Shown here: one piece after another, positions 56,701-64,000 of the stretch
Layout: each line of letters opens with the position of its first letter
How positions within the stretch are numbered: the first letter of the stretch is position 1
Assembly (NCBI GenBank): GCA_002049455.2
Contig: KV918843.1
Coordinates: 1 to 64,000, forward strand
Source of the DNA: Porphyra umbilicalis
Lineage: Eukaryota > Rhodophyta > Bangiophyceae > Bangiales > Bangiaceae
Reading direction: 5' to 3'
Length of the DNA: 64,000 nucleotides
Position numbers and translations under genes: made by a program
Notes under the pieces: generated by a model
What the model saw: only the letters and a program-made list of their open reading frames with translations
Databases searched by the model: none
Told to the model about the DNA's origin: nothing

Positions 56701-57063
56701 CTACTCAGAAGAGCGGGGGGCAGGGCCGACGGCGCCGGCGTCGAGGCGCTCCGTGCCCGTTCCAACAGCAAAGATGTGCAGCAGGCGGAAGCGGTTGTCG
56801 ACAGTCCATGGGTGTGGTGGGGTGGTAAACGCGGCGGCCGCCGACGCCATCGTGCGCGCATCAATACCACCCACCGGTGGCTGCGGCGGCGAAGGTGACA
56901 GCTCCTCCACAAGCATGTTTTTGCGGAACGCTAAACCAAAGGCGAGCTGCAGCTCCACGTCGCGGATGGAGAGGAGGGAGATATACGCCGGCACGCAAAG
57001 GCGCCTTATTATCAACGCATTTACAGGCGCAATCTTCGTGGGCATGCCCGCGCAGAGCGTCAA
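56701..57063 (-). CDS. Unrecognised ORF, 120 aa
   Basis: Ordinary composition with hydrophobic beta/helix character (PVNALIIRRLCVPAYISLLS, then DVELQLAFGLAFRKNMLVEE, then RFRLLHIFAVGTG). It follows the minus-strand frame 57124-58008 at a distance of 60 bp and may belong to the same gene. No family is recognised. Confidence 0.38.
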   Translation of the reverse strand: MTLCAGMPTKIAPVNALIIRRLCVPAYISLLSIRDVELQLAFGLAFRKNMLVEELSPSPPQPPVGGIDARTMASAAAAFTTPPHPWTVDNRFRLLHIFAVGTGTERLDAGAVGPAPRSSE

Positions 57064-57123
57064 CTAGAGATCCATCCCCGGCGCCGCGGCGGTGACTGTT
57101 TTAAGGAGGCTCGTCATGTTGGC

Positions 57124-58008
57124 CTACTGTGCCGCCGTCCACGTCATGTCCCCACCATCGGCGTCGTCCGCATTTGTTGCCGACGGCGTGGCCGATACAG
57201 ACCATGGCGGCGACAACGGCCATGCGCTTGCCCACGAACGCCCAAACGTGCTGCTCTCCCCCGTGACGCCCATGCCAAAAATGGTTGAGTTGCCAAGGCT
57301 GTCTCCGCCCGCGAAACTCTGCGCCATGGCCCCCGCCTCGGCGCGGCCGACACGGTTGCGGCTCTGAGGCGCGTAGACGGAGCCCCAGAGGCGGCCAAGA
57401 AGCCACGACCGCCACTGCCGCTGCTCGACTCTGTCCGGCGGGTCGCTGCCGCCGCAGCGGCTGCAACCGGGAGCGCTGCCCCCTCGCGCCTGTGGCGCGA
57501 CGCTGTGACGGGGGCTCACACTCCAAGGGGCGCCGCTCGGTTTGCGGGGGAGGATAGCAGCGGCAAAGGCGGCCGAGTTTGCCTCGAGCCGCACCCCGTC
57601 ACCGTCCATCACCAATCTCAGGCAGCAAGCAAATGAAGCGATCCCGCCGAGTGTCTCTGACGCCCCCGAGCCGAGAGCGTCCGAGATGGCCGCGAAAGCG
57701 GCGGCAAGCCGTGAGCGCTCCGCATCGGTAGAGAACCGCCGGATCGCGGGGGAGACGTACCTAAGGATGGCCACCTCGGCGAGCTTCGCCCACAAGATAT
57801 GTGTGCCGAGCACCACAACGCCGTAGGGGAGACTGCTGTAATCTCCGCCGCCGTCAGAAGCGCCGCCAGACGTCGAGAAGGGGGGACCCGCCACCGCATT
57901 GCCACCCGCCTGCTTGGCGGCTGAGCCAGCGTCCCCCCCCCTGCTCCCCGCGGAGCCCTTGCCCTTGCGGCTCCAAGCGGCTTGGGAGATGGCGAACCCT
58001 CGCATCAT
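57124..58008 (-). CDS. Unrecognised ORF, 294 aa
   Basis: The longest frame of the minus-strand cluster. The first 200 residues look genuine: a Gly/Ala-rich start, then PYGVVVLGTHILWAKLAEVA, YVSPAIRRFSTDAERSRLAA and GIASFACCLRLVMDGDGVRL. The last third is less regular. Protein-like pieces also lie upstream at 58141-58332. No family is recognised; it may be a host gene with introns or slips, or part of an unknown mobile element. Confidence 0.4.
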   Translation of the reverse strand: MMRGFAISQAAWSRKGKGSAGSRGGDAGSAAKQAGGNAVAGPPFSTSGGASDGGGDYSSLPYGVVVLGTHILWAKLAEVAILRYVSPAIRRFSTDAERSRLAAAFAAISDALGSGASETLGGIASFACCLRLVMDGDGVRLEANSAAFAAAILPRKPSGAPWSVSPRHSVAPQARGGSAPGCSRCGGSDPPDRVEQRQWRSWLLGRLWGSVYAPQSRNRVGRAEAGAMAQSFAGGDSLGNSTIFGMGVTGESSTFGRSWASAWPLSPPWSVSATPSATNADDADGGDMTWTAAQ

Positions 58009-59069
58009 TTCCGTAACCTCACCCGCGTGCGCCGTGCAGCAGGCGTAGTAAAGGCGCGGCTTGCCGTCAAAAAGCCAACCGCCCGTGCGCCATAATCGGG
58101 TAACAGGAGAGCGACGTGCCGAAAAGACAGGCCGTCGTGACTAGGGAGGGGTCGTAGCGCGAATACTCTGACGGCGCGTCGCATGCGGTGACAGCGCCGC
58201 CGTGATCGTTGCGCGGACGGCCGGCGTCGGCGTCGGCGGGGCAGAGTACCCGTCCGACGTGATGCTGTCCGACCTCTCGGGCAACAGGGTGACGCAGTCG
58301 ATGCTGAGGAGGGGCGACAGAGTGTCCATCATGGACAGTCAAGGCGCGTCAGGTAGGGAGCTGAGGAGGGGAGGCGCGGACCGGCGGTCAACCACCGTGC
58401 GAGGGTGAGCCGGCGGAGCAAGGCACGTCAGTGATGCGGGCCCACAGCGGCGCCGCTCGCCCGTCCACAGCGGTACCGAGATGGGCGACTAGCTTGAAGC
58501 TGCACAGCACTCTGTCAAATCGTCTCTGTCGGGAAGTAATAATGGTTGATCAGAACCAAAGAATACGCGACAGCCAGATATGTAAGAAGCTCACTTTTCT
58601 TTCGAAACACAATGTATTCAGAGTCAGGTTGGCAACAACAATGATGTTTACAGATCATTGCGCACTTGCGAAACATTTGCGCTTCGCATGAAGCGCTCGG
58701 CGTGGACCATATATATGCCTGTACGAGATAGAAGTGTGCTTGACTGACGGCTTGTGGCGTACCAGGGCGGCAGCAGCATGGTCGATAGTTGACCTCCGTC
58801 AGGTTCTCGTACATGAGTCGGTGCACGTCACTGTGTACGTGCTCACACCGTGCAAGCTGGGTGTGTTGCACGCGGGCAAAACTCTTTCAATTTTCACGAA
58901 GGCCAGTGTGTCATTGGCCATAGTCGTACTCGCCGCTGCCTTCAGTGCTCTGCTGACTATGTCGGGCGGCGTGGCAGTCTCCCAGACTGAGAGGCCCCTG
59001 ACTGGCAATCACCAGCAACAAGAAAACCAAGGGCAGCGTGAATCATGGAGAGGAAAAATGGGCATCGCT
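58009..59069. other. Intergenic between two minus-strand frames
   Basis: 58141-58332 (minus) has protein-like composition and may be a 5' part of the ORF at 57124-58008. 58430-59069 is lower-GC with no gene supported. Confidence 0.4.
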
Positions 59070-62030
59070 CTAGATATACTCACGAAGCAAAGTCGTGTGG
59101 GTAGCATACACCCTGTGCCCGGCCGCGGTACAGACAGCCAAGTAGGCATGCACGCATCGCTTCTGGCACGAGAGCAGGTTGCTGGTACCCCTGTGTACAA
59201 GGTCAGAGCGTAAGAGCAAGCAAAAACCGACAGGAATGTGCACACGCTCCGGGGGTGGCAGCGCCACAGCTGCTGTCCCCTCCGGAGCCCCCCCAAAAGT
59301 GTGCGACCACACATCGACATATGTACCACTCTCAAACGCAATGTACAAAGCAAGCAATGCGCCAGAACCGCCATCTTCTATGTGTTGACCCATGTCGGCA
59401 TGTGCCAGCTGGGGCAGCGCACGAGGCATAGCGATAAGCAGATGAGGTGACACAAATGTGAAGTCACGCCCCAACGCCTCACGCGCGCACTCGGCGGCGA
59501 CAGACATGCGCCGGCGCATCTCCTTGGCAAATACCCGGTTGCCGGTGATCGGAACTTGGCGGCGGCGGCGGTCTTGCTTCCGCTTTGGGAGTGTCTCCAT
59601 CTCCTCGACGGACTGAGAATTGAAGATTGGCTGAGCCGTGCCTGCCTTGTGGTAGTAGCCACCTCGGCGCACGGCCGCCTCTCGATCCTTCGGCACGGGG
59701 ACCAACATCCAACCGCGCCCATCGCTTCCCAGCGCACTGGAAACTAGCTCCGCATCGTCGTCAGACGAAGATGAGCTCGACATCGGAGGAGTAGCACCGG
59801 CACCACCGCTCAACGCCGCCACCGCGGCCACGGCCAACACAGCGACAGTTGTAGCCCCATGAGAGGCGGTCGGCGGCACGGTCTCACCCGTCGCGGCGGC
59901 GGTCGACTTGGAGATCCTGGTCTGGTGCTCGGGTGGGGCCCGATCCGACGGGGCGGGCGCCGTCGGCTTGGCCGCCGCGGCGGCGGATGAATTCGTCGTC
60001 TTGCTTTGCCGCGGCCGCTCGGGCAACGCCGCGCACGACGGTGCAGGAAACGGTGTCTTGGCGCCTGCGGAGGCGGCCAACTTGGTTGTCTTGGTCTGGT
60101 GTTCGGCCAAGGCTCGATTCGACGGGGCGAGCGCCGTCGGCTTGGCCGCCGCGGTGGCCGGCGAAATTGTCTTCTCAGTTTGCCGCGGCCGCTCGGGCAA
60201 CGACGCGCGCGACGAGGCGGGCAACGGTGTCTTGGCACCCGCGGAGGCGGCCAATTCGGTGGTTCTGGTCCGGTGCTCGGGCGGGGCCCGATCCGACGGG
60301 GCGGGCGCCGTCGGCTTGGCCGCTGCAGCGGCGGACGGAATCGTCGTTTTGCTTTGCCGCGACCGCTTGGGCAATGCCCCGCGCGACGAGGCAGGCAACA
60401 GTGTCTTGGTGGCCGCGTAGGCGGCCGACTCGACGGTCTTGGTCTGGTGCCCGGGCAAGGCCCGACCCAGCGGGGCGGGCGCCGTCGGCTTGGCCGCCGC
60501 GGCGGCGGACGATTTCGTCATCTTGTTTGGCGGCGGCCGCGCAGGCGGCGCCGCGCGGAACGGGGCAAGCAACGGTGTATTGGCGGCCGCGGACGTGGCC
60601 GTCTCGGTCGGTTTGGCCTGCAGCTCGGGCGAAGCTCGGTCTGACGGGGCAGGTGCCGTCGGCTTGGCCGCCGCGGCGGCGGTTGAAATTGTCTTCTCGG
60701 TTTGCCGCGGCCGCTCGGGAAACGACGCGCGCGACGAGGTGGGCAACGGTGTCTCTGCGCCCGCGGAGGAGACCGAGTCGGTGGTTCTGGTCCGGTGCTC
60801 GGGCAGGGCCCGATCCGACGGGGCAAGCGCCGTCGGCTTTGCCGCCGCGGTGGCGGTGGAAATTGTCTTCTCGGTTTGCCGCGGCCGCGCGGGCAACGCC
60901 GCGCGCGACGGGGCAGGCAGCGGTGTCTTGGCGCCCGCGGAGGTGGCCGACTTGGTTGTCTTGGTCTGATGCTTGGTCAACGTCCGGTCCGACGGAGCGC
61001 GCGCCTTCGGCTTTGCCGCCGCGGCGGCGGACAAAGTTGTCATCTCGGTTTGCCGCGGCCGCTCGGGTAACACCGCGCGCGACGGGGTGGGCAACGTTGT
61101 CTTGGTGGCCGTGGAGGCGGCCGTCTTGGTTGTCGTGGTCTGGTGCTCGGGCTGGACCCGGTCCGATGAAGCGGGCCCCTTCATGTTGGCCACTGTGGCG
61201 CTTGGCGCCTCGTTGGTCTTGTCTCGGTTCAGTGGGGCAAGCCCCGCGGTCATGGCCACCAGTTGGGCGGCCTGCGTGACGTCTTCTTCTTGCTCCTCGA
61301 TACATGCGTTAAACGAGAGCCGCGCCCTTGGCGCAGCTCCCGGGTGGGTGGGCGTGACCAGCTCGTCGCACCCGCGACCCCGTCGGCTTGGGACCTGCGC
61401 TCCAGGCGCGATTCCCACTGCTGGCGCGGTTGACGGCGTGCGGGCGATCGCCGCCCGATGGGTCGTTGTCGTCAATAAATCATGTGGTGTTGACGCCGGG
61501 CAGGGGACGGCTCTTGCAGGGCGATGATGCCGCCCGTCGCCGTCCGTGCCGTACATGTGCATGCCATCCTTTTCCACCATTGGCGGCTCCTCTTGTGTTT
61601 GCAGCACCTCCTCCGACCGTCCACGGGCCTCCTCGGGCAGCACGGGTGACTCGTCCACGAGCGGTAGGCGACCAGTAAGGGAGCCACCGCGTCGGGAGCG
61701 CTTGGCGGGTCGTGCGCGGTTGGCCCCACCAGACCTCGGCCGCTTTCCAGACGGGTAGCATGCCGCGGATCCCGGGCTCCTCGTCGACCCGGACGCCGAC
61801 GTTGTCGACATACTCTTGTCGCCATCCTCATTGTGGAGGTCACGCCCGCCCCGCTTGCTGCGCCTCTTCGGGTTGCGCTTCCGATGGCTGCGGGAACGAC
61901 CCTTGCCGCGACCACACGGGCCAGACGAGGTCACCTTTCCGTTGCCATGGCTGCTCTCCGATCCCGCCCCCCCAACGGGAGGGGGTAGCATGCGATAGTG
62001 TTGGGCGGAGGGTGTGACGTGTGAAGGCAC
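59070..62030 (-). CDS. 986-aa repeat protein with Fe(II)/2OG oxygenase-like C-terminus
   Basis: Residues 1-120 are Arg/Ser-rich and basic, with several nuclear-localisation-like clusters (KRNPKRRSKRGG). About residues 287-693 are seven tandem 58-residue units built on PSDR..PEHQT...AKTPLPAPSR.ALPERPRQTEKT...AAAAAKPTA.A, plus a partial eighth. The spacing is exactly 174 nt every time. After an acidic Ser/Asp stretch, the last 220 residues look globular. HADM (about 877-880), LVHRGTSN (His about 946) and a downstream Arg (about 958) follow the HxD...H...R order of double-stranded beta-helix Fe(II)/2-oxoglutarate oxygenases. Target unknown; a nuclear role is inferred from the basic leader. GTGAGT right at the C-terminal codons (about 59083) could be a splice donor, so the true end may lie in another exon. 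Confidence 0.6.
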   Translation of the reverse strand: MPSHVTPSAQHYRMLPPPVGGAGSESSHGNGKVTSSGPCGRGKGRSRSHRKRNPKRRSKRGGRDLHNEDGDKSMSTTSASGSTRSPGSAACYPSGKRPRSGGANRARPAKRSRRGGSLTGRLPLVDESPVLPEEARGRSEEVLQTQEEPPMVEKDGMHMYGTDGDGRHHRPARAVPCPASTPHDLLTTTTHRAAIARTPSTAPAVGIAPGAQVPSRRGRGCDELVTPTHPGAAPRARLSFNACIEEQEEDVTQAAQLVAMTAGLAPLNRDKTNEAPSATVANMKGPASSDRVQPEHQTTTTKTAASTATKTTLPTPSRAVLPERPRQTEMTTLSAAAAAKPKARAPSDRTLTKHQTKTTKSATSAGAKTPLPAPSRAALPARPRQTEKTISTATAAAKPTALAPSDRALPEHRTRTTDSVSSAGAETPLPTSSRASFPERPRQTEKTISTAAAAAKPTAPAPSDRASPELQAKPTETATSAAANTPLLAPFRAAPPARPPPNKMTKSSAAAAAKPTAPAPLGRALPGHQTKTVESAAYAATKTLLPASSRGALPKRSRQSKTTIPSAAAAAKPTAPAPSDRAPPEHRTRTTELAASAGAKTPLPASSRASLPERPRQTEKTISPATAAAKPTALAPSNRALAEHQTKTTKLAASAGAKTPFPAPSCAALPERPRQSKTTNSSAAAAAKPTAPAPSDRAPPEHQTRISKSTAAATGETVPPTASHGATTVAVLAVAAVAALSGGAGATPPMSSSSSSDDDAELVSSALGSDGRGWMLVPVPKDREAAVRRGGYYHKAGTAQPIFNSQSVEEMETLPKRKQDRRRRQVPITGNRVFAKEMRRRMSVAAECAREALGRDFTFVSPHLLIAMPRALPQLAHADMGQHIEDGGSGALLALYIAFESGTYVDVWSHTFGGAPEGTAAVALPPPERVHIPVGFCLLLRSDLVHRGTSNLLSCQKRCVHAYLAVCTAAGHRVYATHTTLLREYI
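59955..61172 (-). repeat. Coding minisatellite, 174 bp x 7
   Basis: The landmark 'tttgccgcgg' (or a close variant) recurs at 60005, 60179, 60353, 60527, 60701, 60875 and 61049, always 174 bases apart, with substitutions but no length change between units. A partial eighth unit extends to about 59880. Confidence 0.95.
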
Positions 62031-62969
62031 GAGGAAGGAACGGGCATTGCGTCAGCATAGGTTGCGGCCGTTCCCCGCCATGACGGGCAGCAGGACTACA
62101 CGATCTCGTCTGCGGACCACGCACACACCCCGAACTGGCGCCGCCACAGACAGCCCCCTCCCCTCGCCTCGCTCACAGCTCGCATCTGTGCGGCGCCGTG
62201 ACCGCAGACCACACGCTTTGTGCTGTGGCGCACAGCGCTCGAGAGCACGCCACCGCAATTGCGCGTGCGTGCGGCATGGTCTGCTTGCGTCCACCTGCAG
62301 CTGGCGCGGCAGACAGAGAGGCAGGCCAGCCACCGGTCATCACCGGGAGATCCGTTGCGCAACCGGTTCGAAGGGGCACGCGACCGCTTTTGGGTGTGAG
62401 GCCACGGCCCTGCCCACCCACCCCCGCCCAACAATTTTCGCAGCTGACAGTAGGCCGGTTGCATATCGTCTCTCCCCCCCCCCGGACCCCCCCCAGCGAC
62501 CCATGCCTTCCCCCGCCCACATCCCACTGTGGCCGCCGCTCGACGCGCCGGGTGTGCTGTTGGTCCCAACCCCTCCCCCCGCCGACTTGACCGACGGCGG
62601 GGAGCAGCCTGCCGCGCCGCTGACCGCCGCGCGGCAGCGGCGGCGCGTCGGCTTTTTCCTCCTTCCTGCTCTGCTTGCGCGACGGGCGCCGAGGCCGACG
62701 ACGGGCCGCCCGCCGCGCGGCGCGCCGCTGCCGCAACCGTCCGTGTCCGCGGTGGGCGTGGCGGGCGTGGCGCCCGCGGTGGCGGCGCCCGTGGCGGCGG
62801 CAGCGGCGGCAGCACCCGCAACAGGCTCGGCGGCGGCGACGGCGTCCGCCCTCAACGCCAGCACCAAGAGCCAGATGCTCGTTTGTCGACAATTCGGTTA
62901 CGCGCTCGCGCAGCAGATACGCCCCATCAACACCCGCCGGTGTATCACGTGCCGCACACAGGACCTTCA
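62031..62969. other. GC-rich flank of the repeat-protein gene
   Basis: Contains the presumed 5' region of the minus-strand 986-aa gene. 62500-62870 is open in several frames on both strands (Ala/Pro-rich on plus from an ATG at 62502), with no motif that decides between them. Confidence 0.4.
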
Positions 62970-62970
62970 A

Positions 62971-64000
62971 CTAACGGTGCTCTTTGGTGAGGGCGGGCGG
63001 TAGCGGGGGGGGGGGGGCGGGGGCGAGCAGCGATGCTGCACGCGCGCGGAGGATGCGGTGGCAGAAAGACCCAAACGTCGAGCCGAGAAGCGCGTCGAGG
63101 GTCGGGGGGGGGGGGTCCACCGCCCCCGCTGCCGACGCCGCTCCGGCCGCCGCCGCCGCTGCCGCCACCGCGTCTACCTCGTCATTGCCACCGCACCCGG
63201 CAAGGCCGATGGCGTCCCCGCCGCCGACGCCGCCGCCGCCGTCACAGCCGTTGCCGACGCCGCCCATGCCTCCACCCCCCCGGCTCCCGCCAAGCCGGTT
63301 GCTGCAGAGGCACGCACCCCCACCGCCACCCACCCCGCCACGCCCCCTGCCGGCACCGCGTACTGCAACACCGCAGGATATTCACACAAAAAGCAGCTCA
63401 CGTGGTCGCCGCACCCCCCCCCCCCCCCCCCCCCTGCCCCCCTAAAACAGGCGCACAAAGTCCCTCCCCCTGGGCGGCCCCGCGCCGACGCCGGCAAACA
63501 AACTCACGTAGCCCGCCGCGCCGTACCCCCAGCGCCCAACCCCCAGCGCCCCGCACAGCCCGCCATTTGGTCGACGCCCCGTCACGGGAGCGGCAGGTAC
63601 CCCCCCCGCGAAAACTTGGCGAGCGCCCCAAACACCACCGTCCGCACCGGCGCGTGCACGCCGACCGCAATCGTGTCGGTGGCAAAGAGGGTGGGCGTGT
63701 GGCCCGCCGCAAAGGACGTCTCAACCAGCTCCTTGACGGTGGGCAGGAGCACGTGGTGTGCGCCGACCCCCGGCCTGGGGGCGGTGACGACAGTCAGGCA
63801 GTGGCGCAATGCCCGGTGGGGGCCCGGAGAACCCGCATATCCACCGTGATGAGCGCGTCGACAGCGGCGGCCGAGGCTGGCCGGTCGGCGCCGAGGTTGA
63901 GCGGGCGCCGCCGCCGTCACCGTCGCTGTTGCCGCCGTCGCCGCCGCCGCCGCCGACGCGCGGGCCAGCTTCGGGCGCGGCGAGCAGCCCCGCCAACGCC
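62971..64000 (-). pseudogene. Decayed Ski2/MTR4-like DExH RNA helicase, C-terminal part
   Basis: The minus strand encodes GVGAHHVLLPTVKELVETSF then LFATDTIAVGVHAPVRTVVF, matching the second RecA domain of Ski2/Mtr4 helicases (typically GVHHAGLLPIVKE, then [20 protein letters not shown]). Further on in the same frame, DQMAGCAGRWGLGAGGT aligns with helicase motif VI (QMAGRAGRRGLD..GT). Two of the motif VI arginines are Cys and Trp, and a TGA interrupts the frame between the two blocks at 63582-63584. All three fit CG-to-TG changes. Farther downstream, DALLGSTFGSFCHRILRAR weakly resembles the following helical region but is in another frame. The 5' part lies beyond the window. Family helicases feed RNA to the exosome; this copy cannot be functional as read. 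A sequencing artefact would not explain the motif VI substitutions. Confidence 0.65.

Noticed and set aside
62502-63003. Ala/Pro-rich plus-strand frame from an ATG at 62502
   Set aside because: The opposite strand is equally open, the product is low complexity and no motif supports it.
1-64000. CRISPR arrays, bacterial operons or ribosome-binding sites
   Set aside because: No regularly spaced short repeats with unique spacers occur, and gene structure and composition are eukaryotic.

Overview
The window looks like nuclear DNA of a GC-rich eukaryotic alga. A bangiophyte red alga (Porphyra/Pyropia type) fits best. The recognisable genes are compact and mostly intronless, their codons are strongly G/C-ended, and they carry long Ala, Gly and Pro runs encoded by GC repeats. 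They sit as islands in lower-GC DNA filled with small transposon-like repeats. A tRNA-Leu-like gene with an insertion in its D-loop also points to red algae, where D-arm introns are known. The species call is an inference from composition and gene content, not from a marker gene.

Firm host genes: a minus-strand BCS1-type mitochondrial AAA ATPase (3703-5508); a plus-strand family C69 dipeptidase with signal sequence and C-terminal membrane anchor (32449-34649); and, tail-to-tail with it, a minus-strand condensation/PapA-like acyltransferase (34906-36643). Less certain genes: a small secreted cysteine-containing protein (26768-27226); an unrecognised spliced gene with hydrophobic and coiled-coil segments (about 41555-44620); and a 986-residue minus-strand protein (59070-62030) that joins a perfectly periodic 58-residue repeat array to a C-terminal domain with the HxD...H...R pattern of Fe(II)/2-oxoglutarate oxygenases. 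The right edge holds a decayed Ski2/MTR4-like RNA helicase.

Repeats dominate 2.4-20.3 kb: a PIF/Harbinger-like MITE whose empty site survives in a paralogous copy at 12.55 kb; a 2.8 kb element with 455 bp inverted arms; a pogo-like TIR element next to a palindrome; a three-copy dispersed repeat (R1); a hAT-like element inserted at the edge of another TIR element; and a 600 bp foldback palindrome. A broken Ty1/copia fossil (gag and the start of protease) lies at about 46.15-47.29 kb. Between 47.9 and 58.4 kb are two clusters of unrecognised, broken-up reading frames on opposite strands.

The conserved genes do not form an evident pathway. Several show apparent frame slips exactly at G/C homopolymer runs, which more likely reflects sequencing or assembly error than gene death.
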